Positions 38,026 to 49,800 of a stretch of 64,000 bases of DNA are shown here, piece after piece. The DNA lies in NCBI GenBank assembly GCA_021464415.1, contig CM038464.1, forward strand, positions 1,488,001 to 1,552,000, given 5' to 3'. Source of the stretch: Lonicera japonica. Lineage: Eukaryota; Streptophyta; Magnoliopsida; Dipsacales; Caprifoliaceae. The translations under genes and the position numbers were made by a program. The notes beneath the pieces were generated by a model. It was not told where the DNA came from. It did no database searches and saw nothing but the letters and a program-made list of their open reading frames with translations. Positions within the stretch are counted from its first letter, which is position 1; the number at the start of each line of letters is the position of its first letter.

Positions 38026-39681
38026 ATGGCCGATGAACGAGAGAATCGAAAAACATATCAGAGCCTGGCCGAGGCATCATCAGTTCAGCCAACCCTAGCC
38101 GACATGCACCGTTTACTCATGACCGTCAGCAAGGATCTGGCAAACCTTGCAAACGAGCAGCAGGGTACCCAGATCCGAGTAGAAGAATTGTCAGCCGAAC
38201 GAACTGCACCACCGGGGTTTGATCGGCTACCACCGAATCGAGATCCGAATCAAGGACAGTCTTCACAAGTACTTCCCCCAGTTCAAGGAACCAATCCACC
38301 CCAAACGGGCCCTATCATGGCCGGTCCCGTTCAAATCGATCCCAACAATCAATGGGCCCCAGATTCAGGCCCCACTTATCAGCAACAAGAGCCACCCATA
38401 GTTTGGCCACAACCCCAGGTACAACCCGGATTTGACCCCCAATACCAGCCATGGCCACAAGTCCCCGTAAGACCCATTCCACCACCAGCCCCAGTAGCTC
38501 CTCCCAATGAATACCCAGATATCAACCGACTCCGGGCGGTATATGCGGAATCTGTTATAGCTCGGGAACATCCCGACGAGATGTCAAGAGAGAGTGAAGA
38601 GGTGAAGAAATTGAAGGAGCAGATGAAAGTTCAGCAGAGATGGATTTCTCTGATAAAAGGGGCAGACGAGATCACAGATATGAACGCCTTCTCCCTCTAC
38701 CCAGAAGCAAGATTACCCCAGGGATTTAAACTCCCTTCCATCACCAAATTCGCCGGAACCACGCCCCCCAAAACCCACCTACAGTCCTACATCAGATCCA
38801 TGCAAGTGTCCGGTTGTGGAGAGCCGGAGTTAGCACAGGCCTTCCACATGACTCTCACGGGGGTCGCCCTGAGATGGTTTTTTGGTCTGCAAAGGCATCA
38901 CACGCAGACTTGGGGAGATATCGTCAAGGAATTTATGACCAAATACGGGTCCAACGAGGACTTGGAAATTACCCGTAAACACCTGGAAATGGCCAAACAA
39001 GACGAGAAAGAAAGCTTCAGCGACTTTGTCACCCGCTGGAGGGAAATGGCCTCCCAAATGTCCAAACGACCCGATGAAAAAGAACAGTTGGAAATCATTC
39101 AGAAGAATTTCACTCCGACCGTACTGAGTTGCATGGGAAAGCATGTTTTCCCACACTTCAGGGCCCTGTTAAGTATGGGGTCACAAGTAGAGGAAGAATT
39201 GGCCAAGAAAGCTGAAATCGATACCAAGAAAGCCGCATACACCGGGAGAAAGACAGCCACTACAGCCGTGAATCAAATAAACTCATACCCCTATCAACAG
39301 AACCCCTTTCAGCAAACACAACAGCCACCTCCGATGAGTTGGCCCACACAAGGAGGCCCTTCGAACACCGAGGACAAGAAAAGAAGAAACTTCTGCACCC
39401 TCCCCACTACCCTGGTAAAAAGTCTGGAGCTGTTTCAAAAGGCCGGACTAATCACTCCACTCAACCCGCGCCCCCCATCAAACCCTATTCCAAACACCTG
39501 GAGAATGAATGATAATTGTGCGTATCATCAAGCTGCAGGCCATGACACGGAGCGTTGTTTAGCCCTTCGCCATCGTATTCAAGACCTCATCAAAGCCGGA
39601 ACCATCCCCGCACCCGGCGGGCCCAATGTTACCAACAATCCACTTTCTAACCATGCCCCCCTACAGGGATTAATGCCTTGA
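38026..39681 (+). CDS. gag: Retrotransposon gag polyprotein
   Basis: Structural protein of the retrotransposon particle. I chose ATG 38026 (MADEREN...) over the upstream GTG at 38005. It is 551 codons and uninterrupted. The N-terminal third is rich in Pro and Gln and probably disordered. The middle (LRWFFGLQRHH, DIVKEFMTKYG, FVTRWREMASQM) matches the retrotransposon gag domain (PF03732). Near the C-terminus, CAYHQAAGHDTERC (C-x2-H-x4-H-x4-C) is the zinc-knuckle variant seen in this plant lineage. It stops at TGA 39679-39681 next to a C6 run (39656-39661), beyond which homology resumes in the pol frame, so gag and pol are separated by a one-base frame difference. Confidence 0.93.
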   Translation: MADERENRKTYQSLAEASSVQPTLADMHRLLMTVSKDLANLANEQQGTQIRVEELSAERTAPPGFDRLPPNRDPNQGQSSQVLPPVQGTNPPQTGPIMAGPVQIDPNNQWAPDSGPTYQQQEPPIVWPQPQVQPGFDPQYQPWPQVPVRPIPPPAPVAPPNEYPDINRLRAVYAESVIAREHPDEMSRESEEVKKLKEQMKVQQRWISLIKGADEITDMNAFSLYPEARLPQGFKLPSITKFAGTTPPKTHLQSYIRSMQVSGCGEPELAQAFHMTLTGVALRWFFGLQRHHTQTWGDIVKEFMTKYGSNEDLEITRKHLEMAKQDEKESFSDFVTRWREMASQMSKRPDEKEQLEIIQKNFTPTVLSCMGKHVFPHFRALLSMGSQVEEELAKKAEIDTKKAAYTGRKTATTAVNQINSYPYQQNPFQQTQQPPPMSWPTQGGPSNTEDKKRRNFCTLPTTLVKSLELFQKAGLITPLNPRPPSNPIPNTWRMNDNCAYHQAAGHDTERCLALRHRIQDLIKAGTIPAPGGPNVTNNPLSNHAPLQGLMP

Positions 39682-42600
39682 CCACTGATGAAGAAGGCTT
39701 CGATCCCGTGGGGCTCATTCGAGATGACCCAGCTTACAGGGCACCCGTTGTACTGCCAGCAAAGGCTCAAGTGGCCCCAGGCCTCAATCCCATAATTGAC
39801 CAATGGATGGCCAAAATGAACTTCCTACCCGGGCAGGGTTTAGGAAAGGCAAATCAGGGGATCTCACAGCCACTCACAATCAAAACCAATCCCGGAAAAT
39901 CTGGGATAGGATGGACCCAGGATAAAAAGAAACAGTCACAGAAATCCCAAAACCCCCCCAGGGAGACAATCTGTATGACAGAAACCTCCCCCGGGACTTT
40001 CAGTTGGTCGACAGAGCCGGAATTGTCAGAAACTTCAGAGGAATCAGACCCTGCATCCCTTTGGATCCAACAGATCACCCGTTCAGGAAGGGTATACCAG
40101 CCACCACCGACGGATGCCGAGAAAACACTACCACCTAAGGAAATGGGAGAAGATAGAGTGCTTGAGTAGTTGAAGAAAACCCAGGCACACATCACCATTT
40201 GGGGCCTCTTGGTTGCCTCCAAACCCCACAGGACCGCTTTCATCAAACTTCTGGACGAGGCCGTGATATCACCAGACTTCACACCCGAACAACTACCAAA
40301 CATGATCGGATCACTTACAGTCCAAAGAAGTCTGTCATTTTCAGATGAGGATCTGTCTCCATTGGGAAGGAAATACAGCCTGGCTCTCCATATCACCGTC
40401 CGGACCCGGGGGAAAATCCTACCACAAGTCCTTATCGACAATGGGTAAACTATAAACATCTGCCCCCTGAAAACAGCCAGATGTCTAGGCATCTTGGACT
40501 CAGAACTCTCCCCATCAGCTGTGACTGTCAGGGCCTATGACAATACTAGAAGGGCCGTTCTGGGTTCTCTAAAGCTTGATCTCATGGTCGGTCCTGGGAA
40601 CTTTCCGGCCGACTTTCAAATCATAGACATTCCCTCCAGTTTTAACCTCCTGCTGGGAAGAGCGTGGCTGCACGACATAGGAGCACTCCCCTCCTCCTTG
40701 CACCAAAAGATCAAGATACCGTTTGAAGGGAACATAATTACCATCCAAGAAGATCCTGAAAGGACCTTGGCAGATCTGGAGTTACCCGTTTTGGGAATCG
40801 GGAGCCAGAGCATACAGTTGGGAGGCTTTTCTTACGAGCCTCAAGTACAAACTCTCAGCACCCAGATAATCGAATATCTTCCCCCTGACAATATCCCCGG
40901 TCTCAGCACCAAGATCACAAATATGCTAAGAATGATGAAATACTTGCCTGGAGCCGGTCTAGGAATGGGACAGCCAGGACTGCTTCAAGCCTTGGAACCA
41001 GTGACGAGGTACGAAAGGAAAGGTTTGGGGTACCAACACACTGAAGAAGACGATCAACAAAAAAGGGGCCGAGGGCATCAGTATCCGAGTTTCAACTCCT
41101 TGAACGGGTTTTTTGTCAAAGAAGGAGAGGACTTCCCCTTTTCCGGTTTTCAGGAACCTTGGAGAAACAGCAATAGAGAGAACCTGCCAGGATGGGAAAT
41201 CTTCTATGAAGAGGACATATATGTCAAGAAAAGCATCGTACACAATTTCTCTACCAAATTGACAATCGGGTCGAAAGAAGAAAATGAAGACAAGAAGGAT
41301 GAGGAGGAAGAAATGATCGGAGATCTCTTCGACATCATGGCTCTAGGGGATGACGAGCCAAGGGATGACCCTGTACACCTGATATACGCTGATCCAGACT
41401 ACCAAAGAAAAAGGAAAAAGAGTGAAATTGTAAGGGTGAGAGGTGAGAGTGAGAGTGAGAGTAAGGCTAGGAAAGAGCCACTCCTCGATTTACTTTTCAA
41501 ACTTGTACCTGTAAACACTATTATCAATGAAGAAAACTCTGTTTTGCGTTATCCTGTTATTTGTAATTCTGTAATAGCTTATAAAGAGTTAGAAAGACTG
41601 AACGAACACCCTGAACGGGAGGAACAGCGTATACAGAGCGAGGAAGGAGACACGCTTGAAATTAACCTCGGGACAGAAGAGGAAAGAAAGGAGATCCGCA
41701 TTGGGACAAGCCTGAGTGAAGCAGAAAAAGAAGAATTCACACAAACTCTGAAAGAGTACGTGGATGTCTTTGCCTGGTCTTATGCGGATATGCCATGATT
41801 GAACAGTCAGATAGTCATGCACGAGATACATACCAAGCCAGAGTTCAGACCTGTCAAGCAAAAGTTAAGGAAACTCACGCCAGAATGGTCCCTGAAAGTA
41901 AAGGAAGAAGTGATGAAACAACTGAGTGTAGGGTTTTTGCGGGTGATCGATTACCCTTCATGGTTAGCCAACATTGTGCCCGTTCTAAAGGCAAATGGGA
42001 AGGTCCGTATGTGTGTGGATTACCGGGATCTTAACAAGGCTTGTCCGAAAGACGATTTCCCATTGCCCAACATCGATTTGATAGTAGATAACACTGCCAA
42101 CCACGCCCTGAAGTCATTTGTGGATGGTTTTACCGGGTATAACCAGATTAAGATGCACTCGGATCACCAGGAGAAAACGACATTCATCACACCATGGGAA
42201 ACATACTGCTACACCGTTATGCCATTTAGGCTGAAGAACGCCGGGGCAACCTACCAGAGAGCAGCCACCGCTATTTTCCACGATATGATCCACAAAGAAG
42301 TAGAGGTGTATGTGGACGACATGATAATCAAATCCAAGGAGAGGGAATGTCACATACCAGCCCTGCGAACCTTCTTCGATCGACTCCGCCAGTACCAGAT
42401 GAGACCCAATCCGCAAAAATGTGTGTTCGGGGTGACCAAGGGAAAACTCCTAGGCTATGTTGTCAGTAAGAGAGGAATCGAGGTAGACCCTGCCAAGGTT
42501 CAAGCCATCCAAGAAATGCCTAAACCTCGTACCGAGAAAGAAGTCCGATGATTTTTGGGTAATCTGCAGTACATCAGTAGGTTCATCTCTCAGCTCACTC

Positions 42601-44921
42601 AGACTTGCGAGCCCATCTTCAAACTCCTGAGGAAATCTTCACCAGGAGAGTGGGACGGTCAGTGCCAAGAAGCTTTTGAAAGAATCAAAGAATATCTCTC
42701 CAAACCCCCAGTATTAGCCCCACCACAGACTGGACTACCATTAATCTTATACCTAACCGTCACTGATTCAGCCGCAGGAGCAATGCTAGCCCAACACCTG
42801 ATTGATACCCGAAAAGAGCAGGCCATCTACTTCCTCAGCAAGAAACTGTCCCCATTTGAGATAAACTACACACCATTGGAGAAATCATGCACCGCTCTCG
42901 TCTGGGTAACACAGAAACTACGGCACTACATGCTAATTTTCTCAGTCATCCTGGCATCACGGATGGATTCGTTTAAATATCTCTTCGAGAAACCGGCTCT
43001 CTCGAACCGCATGGCAAAATGGTTATTCCTACTTTCTGAATTCGACATCACTTACATGACCCAGAAGGCAGTCAAAGGCAAGATCATAGCTGATTACCTG
43101 GCCCACAATCCGATATTGGGAGATGTGCTAGAAGAAGCCGAGTTCCCGGACGAAACCATTATGAATGTCGAGATCGATGAAGACTGAAAGTTGTACTTTG
43201 ACGGGGCCGCCAATCGAAACGGAAACGGGATAGGCATCCTGTTAGTCTCTCCGGACCAAACTCACTCCCCGGTGTCATATCGTCTGGACTTTTTCTGCAC
43301 CAACAACATGGACGAATATGAAGCTTGCATACTCGGGTTAGAGATCGCTCTCCAAAGGGGTATAAAGAGAATACAGGTATACGGAGATTCAGCACTAGTG
43401 GTCCACCAAGTTCTGAAAGAATGGAAGATCAGAGATGAGAAATTAGTCCCTTACCTCGCCCGACTGGAGGATATCGCGGGAAGGTTCGAGCATGCGAAGT
43501 TTTACTATGTCCCCAGGTCTCAGAACAGTTTTGCTGACGCACTGGCAACCCTGGCATCTATGATCGATATTCCAGAGGGGATGGAAGAAATAACCCTCAC
43601 AGTACAAAAAAAATCAGGACTCGCGCACTGTATGGCCCTGGAGATAGAGATTGAAAAAGACGGTGACTCAACCGCCTGTTTTTATGACATTTAGAACCTG
43701 CTGAAGAACCATCAGTATCCCGAGAAAACAGACAAGAGAACGCGGGTCACACTCAGAAGGCTAGCATCAGGATTCATACTCTGTGCCGGAAGATTGTATA
43801 AGAGAAACTACGACGGGACTCATCTTCAATGTCTTACCGAAGAAGAATCGGTTAGAATAATGGATCAAATACATGGGGGCGATTGCGGACCTCATATGAG
43901 CTGACATACACTTGCCCGCAAAATCATCAGACAAGGGTATTTCTGGTCTACCCTACAAACTGACTGCGCTGACCATGTACGCCGTTGTCACAAATGCCAA
44001 ATTTATGCTAAATCCCATAAGCTTCCTCCAAAAGAGTTGTACAACATGACTGCTCCCTGGCCTTTTGCAGCTTGGGGAATCGACGTCATTGGGAAAATAT
44101 CGCCCAAAGCCAGCAATGGCCATGAATTCATACTAGTAGCCATCGACTACTTCACCAAATGGGTGGAAGCCGAGTCTTATCAGACCTTGGATGCCAAGAA
44201 AGTTGCCCGATTCATCAAAAGGAATATTGTCTGCTGATATGGGGTCCCACACGAGATCATCTCGGACAACGGCACCCACTTTGAAGGAGAAGCTAATACA
44301 GTCATGGAGGAGTACGGTATCACCCGACACAAGTTTTTGCCATATAGACCACAAACCAATGGGGCAGTCGAAGCCGCCAACAAAAATCTGAAGAATATCC
44401 TAAGCAAGATGACCGACACCAGTCGAGACTGGCCAGAAAAATTACCTTATGCATTGTGGGGATACCGCACCACCGAGAGGGTCTCCACCGGGGCAACCCC
44501 GTTCTCTCTTACATATGGGATGGAAGCAGTCCTCACTGTCGAATTAGAGGTTCCTTCCCTTAGGGTAATGCTAGAGAATCAAGTCAATGAACTGGAATGG
44601 GTCCAGGCACGTTATAACGAGTTAACCCTACTGGATGAGAAAAGATTAAAAGCCGCGTACCACCATCAGGGGTATCAAAAGAGAATCGCTCGAGCATTTA
44701 ACCAGAAAGTGAGGACTCGGGGTATCAAGGAAAACGACATCGTATTGAAATAAATTCGAGAGCCAGCCAGAGATCCGAGGGGTAAGTTCGGGCAGAAGTG
44801 GACAGGGCCGTATATCATCAAAGAAATCGATACAGGGGGCGCTGCTATACTCACTGATTTGGATGGACAGTTACTACATTCACCAGTCAACGTGGACCGA
44901 CTGAAGAAGTATTATCAATAG
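39663..44921 (+). pseudogene. pol: Retrotransposon pol (PR, RT, RNase H, archaeal-type RNase H, integrase) with nine in-frame stops
   Basis: One reading frame carries the whole polyprotein. A G-patch-like motif (LPGQGLGKANQG, about 39830) is followed by a protease with VLIDNG at about 40428-40445 and LLGRAWLHD at about 40650, then a second G-patch-like motif (LPGAGLGMGQPG, about 40947). Next come RT with YVDD at 42309-42320, RNase H (TDSAAGAMLAQ, about 42760), a second archaeal-type RNase H (YFDGAANRNG from 43194) and integrase (HTLARKII, WGIDVIG, SDNGTHF, NGAVEAANKN). In-frame stops: 40167, 40446, 41796, 42549, 43185, 43692, 43902, 44235 and 44751 (first base of each). All domains line up across the stops without further frame changes. 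This copy cannot make full-length pol. Confidence 0.93.
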
Positions 44922-45137
44922 GCACAACATGTATAGATAAGAACTACGTAAACCTGAGCCCCAACCCAAAACTTTTTGTTCTTTGTAAAAATCAAAAAGG
45001 GGAACGTAGGCAACCTGAGAAGTGACTTCAGGCCCGGTTTAAACTTTGTAAATAAATTTATTTCCCACAAGCAGTCCCTCGTATATTATTAAAAGGTGGT
45101 TCAGAACACCGAAGGCTACAAAGGAGACATAAAGAAA
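44922..45137 (+). other. Non-coding tail after pol
   Basis: Two related words, AACTACGTAAACCTGAG (about 44942) and GAACGTAGGCAACCTGAGA (about 45002), follow the pol stop. Similar words occur after pol in other Tat-type elements, so this is probably a conserved RNA signal. It also serves as spacer to the stop of the convergent antisense gene at 45138. Confidence 0.5.
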
Positions 45138-46393
45138 CTAATCCCTAGGGGTTGGCCACACTGGGTCCTTAGTAGCCAAGATAATCCGAGCTTCGTCCAA
45201 GATCTGATACGCGAAGACAATGTTATCATCAGTAGCCTCAGTATCCATGAACCGGAACCACTCCATTTGAAAGGGGTCGTCGATCAGTTCTCCTTCCAGA
45301 GATTGCCAGCAAGAGCGAATAATATCAGCCCGGAGGGGCCGGGTAATACCGAAACGGGCATAGTTGAACTGACGAGTCAGTCGAGCACGCCACATCCTCT
45401 ATACAGATAAAGAAACATGCGGGGTCACAAATTTAGACTCAGAGGAAAAGTTGTTCACACCAAGGGGAACCTCCTGAGGAATGTTGAACTGCCATAGAAG
45501 ACGTCCGGGGAGATAAAAGGAAGTAAACCAGAGCCCGCGGAGCCGAACATAGTTCTGACCCCTGTGTTAAGTACCATCGCCCTCAGTTTCCACCAAGAAA
45601 TGTTCCACCGGATGGCCCGAAAGTTCTTCGAAAACCACACCGACCAATCAGAAGAAGACATGGTCAAAGCCCCAAAGAGGGGACAACGGAAGAAATGCGT
45701 CGAATTATCGAGCCTAATCCCGTTGAAACCTACCGATCAAAAACGCTCCAGCAACCACATGTATAGTAAACGCGGACTCCCCCGGAAGAAGGGAGAGACC
45801 CCCCTTTGAACATCATCAAGACCATTGAGGGTCTCTGCAAAAATGATCGGCACTATAGACTCCCCATTTCTAGCCCGGTAAATTAGACTCAGGATAGTCG
45901 GATCAACACGGAAGGAACCCGTCACCAGCAATATATCAGAAACCAGACAAATCAGGGCCGCTGCAGTACGCCCCACACCGTAATAGGCCCTATCTTCATA
46001 ACGATGAAAGAACCTCACCATTTTGTGGAGGTCAAGAAGTCCGTCGGCAATGAAACCGTCACAGGCCGCCTGGGGAATGGCTAACAGAGCAATTAGCATG
46101 TCGCGGGGATCGATTTCTTCTATAGGAACTGCCATTGGGAGACGAACGTCAGAACGTAACAGCCAGGAGAACTCCTCATAGGTCGGGCAGAGCTTATCTA
46201 GTCCAAAGCAGAAAAGATGGTCCGCAGGACTCCAGAAATACAAGGCACCTAACAAGAAGGAAAAATCGACAAGACGATGGCACCAGCCCGCTAAAGGACT
46301 GAATGCACCAAAGTTCAGACCGTTTTCAGAAGATATCAAAGCATCTCGAGCATTGACATAAGAAAAATCAGAATTTGTACGATAGGAAGACAT
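45138..46393 (-). pseudogene. Antisense accessory gene 1: DUF7745-like protein, two exons
   Basis: Start ATG 46393-46391 (MSSYRTNSDFSYVNARD). Exon 1 46393-45461, 62-nt intron (donor GTGTGA, acceptor TATAG), exon 2 45398-45138. Both junctions are phase 0; about 397 residues. The order PTYEEFSWLLRSDVRLP, then an ALICLVSDILLVTG segment, then PIIFAETLNGLD and SPRLLYMWLLERF, follows the layout of the plant DUF7745 family as I recall it; that family is common in retrotransposon-associated plant proteins of unknown function. One in-frame TGA (45737-45739) breaks exon 1. It reads toward pol and has its own TATA box and palindromes upstream. The molecular role is unknown. Confidence 0.78.
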
Positions 46394-46431
46394 TTTGGAG
46401 AGGTGTGGGGATGAAGGAAGGAAGATGGGTG

Positions 46432-46509
46432 TATTTATAGCAAAAAAGAGTGCCCTGTACCTGTTTGTCGCGCGACAAACCCATATCCAGGAGGGATTGT
46501 CGCGCGACA
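46432..46509 (-). promoter_or_regulatory. Promoter of antisense gene 1: TATA plus two palindromes
   Basis: TATAAATA on the minus strand at 46439-46432, about 40 bp upstream of the start codon. Perfect TGTCGCGCGACA at 46466-46477 and 46498-46509. Each palindrome is followed on the plus strand by AACCCAT, so the unit is a 20-bp direct repeat with 32-bp spacing. Confidence 0.88.
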
Positions 46510-46516
46510 AACCCAT

Positions 46517-46846
46517 CTAGGGACACCCTAATTTTATTTTTCTTACACATAACAGTCATCTTTGCCAAAAGAATCACTTCTGGATGCTTTCTTGTTCTCA
46601 CTTTGTTCTTTTTGCAGGGAACATAAATATCACTACACTACAAGGTATGGCTTCTAAAAACGTCGACTCTTATACTTATATATATGTATATATATATATC
46701 TTTCGCAGACAGAGAATAAGAGTATAATCAGACACAAAAGATATTTTATAAACCCAACAAAAGAACAGTTTTTAAAGACTAAATATCCGTCTAAAAATAA
46801 AATACATATCTGTCCAGAACTAACACTAAATGCAGAAAAGGGAAAA
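46517..46846. other. Spacer between the two antisense genes
   Basis: About 330 bp, AT-rich. A TATA-rich microsatellite lies at about 46672-46702. No coding frame. It includes the 3' UTR of antisense gene 2. Confidence 0.6.
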
Positions 46847-49800
46847 CTAATCTAAACGGGCGCGTTTTAACACGCTCCCACTATCACCCGAGCCCTCCTC
46901 GGGAGTAAGATCAACAACTGGGACATCAGGAACAGAAGGAACTGCCGCCTGGAAAGGACCCGTGGACTGGACCGATGCCGTAGGACGGATCACCGATGAT
47001 CGGGAACGCCTGAAAGTCCGACTACTGCTCCTCCGAGAATCCATCCGGGCATGAGAGGAAGTCAGGGGGTCGTCCGGCCGAAGGGAGACGTCAATAGCCC
47101 TCTGGTAGTCACGCATATAGGCTGGAGGGTCTCGACCGACATACTGGAGCAGGTTCCAGCTGTAAAGATACTGGGCGTGCCAAGCCCGTAGGTCTGCCAC
47201 CCGTACGCTCACTCTCTGTAAAAAAAAACATAAAGAGGATCAGCATAGTCAAAATAGATAGAGATAGACATAAGGGTATCAAGAAAAGGTAAAATAAGGT
47301 ACCTCGTCACCAGGGCGACGACCCAGATAGTCGAAGGTATCCTCAGGAAAGGGATACTCTGGGACAGGATATCGACGTAAGCCCGCGCCGACAAAAGAAA
47401 TATCTCTGGGGAGTGGGGGTAGATCCACCCACGGAATAGACGACCCCGCAGGAGCAGCTGCAGAAGTAGACCCTCCCTCCTCACGAATGGGGAACAAGAG
47501 TGGACGAGAGGATGAGCCGCCAAAACCTGGAGATCGGGCGGGAGGCCCCATGACAGTCGTCGGTAGAGGAGTCAACGTAGTATATGTGCGGACCCCCGGA
47601 GGATCCACCATGGCCGTCGCCCTCAAATGAGGGACCCCACTGGAAGGAGTAGTCGCCGCCGCAGGAGGAGTCCGCCCAAACTGATCATAATTTGCCCCAA
47701 GGTCCGCGGGCTCCCAGGACCTCTCAGAAAATCCCGCTCTCCCCTCAGCAGCCTCAGCAGCAGCAAAAAGGACCCCCGGAGACACAGAAGGGCCGGTGGG
47801 AAACTCGAAATCCTCAGTGCGCTGCTCCCCCATAGGTGTCGCCTGAGGTGGCGGCTCCGGAACCGCTGTCGCATCACCTCCCTCGCCCTCTGGCCGACCA
47901 CCGCCCTCGGCCGCAGCAGGAACATCCCTCTCTCCCTCGAAATCCTCGTCCTCAGAATCCAGAATGTTGTCCCTCTGATCGGGGATAGGTGGCAGATGAC
48001 CCGGGACCGCCCTAGCTAAATGAGTCTGTCCCCGGATGTAATGGGGATCACCTCCCAAAGCCCGGTATCTCTCATAGAAGACCCGTCCCCGAGTCCCCTT
48101 CGGCTCCCTCATCAGATATCGAGCAGCAAAAGCAGCATAATCTCCCTCCTCGGTGAACGTCTGAAAGCCTAGTCCGTCGACCAGGGCCTGCACCGTCACC
48201 TGATCAATCTCGCCCGTCCGCCTCATCAGAACAGGAGGAAATAATGGAACACGAGGCCACTGGGACGGTGTGTGCTGGCGAATGACCCTCTCGCCCAAAT
48301 AGAAGAGAAGGCCGTACTCATCCCGGATCAGTCGCCTGGTCCTCGAAGCAGTCAGAGCACGGCCATACCCAAAATGAAGACCTAGATCACCCCAAGGGGC
48401 CCACTCAATCTGAAAAGAGAATAAGATTTTATTTCAGTAATTTATATATTCTATCTGACTATTGAAAAAGAAAGAATACTAAAAAATTTACCTGCTCCTC
48501 CTGCAGGTCATGGACAGCAGCAGCTCCAGTCTCCCTAGTCCGGTATACATAGGGAGCCCTGTAGTTCCCCGCGATGAATCGGCGGAGAAAAGGGAACTGA
48601 TCCTCGTTCTCAACGAGGAGATCCACCTGGGCGGGACCCAGGCGAGTATAAGCGACAAACCAACTCTGAAGTAGAAAAATAAAGAACATCAGCAATAATC
48701 AACAGGTAATACGTAAAGGACTAAAAAGCAAAAGCAAAAGGACCAAGAGTATGTACCTCCCACAGCAATGAGAAGCCCTTGAGGTTCAGGGCTAAATGGC
48801 GGGAAACCTGGTCCATAACAACATATAAGACAGCAAGGATGAAGCCTCCCCAGTCATAGTCAAACATGAGGCTGAAGTCCCGAAGATAGGGCAACCACCA
48901 AAGATGAGCCGTGTCTCCCCCACGAGCCTCGAATAAATCATGGAGTGTCAGTAGAAGAAGGACGCGGGCATACTGGCGCGCCTCCTGACGTGTCATGGGA
49001 ACCCCTGAAGCAACTAGCCGAGCCCTCTCTGTGGCTAACCGCGTAACCAAGACGCCCCGAGAAATCGTATCACCAGAACTCCGCCGCTCCGGAAACCATC
49101 CTAATGAACTAACGATGCCCTCGGCTGTCAGACGCAAAGGGACGTCGATATGTATAGGGACCCCCTGAAGGAATCCCGGTCAGAGCAAACAAATCGAGGG
49201 GGGTCATCGTCATCTCCCCCCAGCTCCAGTGAAAGGTATGGGTGGTGTCCCACCAGTGGCAAGCCAAAGCCGATACTAAAACTGCCACCCTAGATACTCG
49301 CTCTGGGAGGGCATCGAAGGAGCCAAAAGGAGTCGCGAGAATCAACTCCTGGATAGGGGCCGGTGCCCGTCGCCACTCTGAAGATATAGTGTTGGGGGAA
49401 CCCCAACCCCGGCCAACCCACTGCAGACAATAGAACGAATATGGGGTTATGAGGGTACTTTGGTGTAATTATGAGAGTTATAGGGTTATAAGGGTAAAGT
49501 TATGTAATTTTCCAAAACCTGAGGGTACTTTGGTGTAAATATGAGAGTTATAGGGTTATAAGGGTAAATTATGTAATTCTCCAAAACCTGAGGGTACTTT
49601 GGTGTAATTATGAGAGTTATAGGGTTATAAGGGTAAATTATGTAATTTTCCAAAACCTGAGGGTACTTTGGTGTAAATATGAGAGTTATAGGGTTATAAG
49701 GGTAAATTATGTAATTTTCCAAAAACCTGAGGGTACTTTGGTGTAATTATGAGAGTTATAGGGTTATAAGGGTAAATTATGTAATTTTCCAAAACCTGAG

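Noticed and set aside
38830..39156. Minus-strand frames opposite gag and pol (also 39854-40492, 42114-42416)
   Set aside because: Mirror frames of well-supported gag-pol coding sequence, without homology or splice logic.
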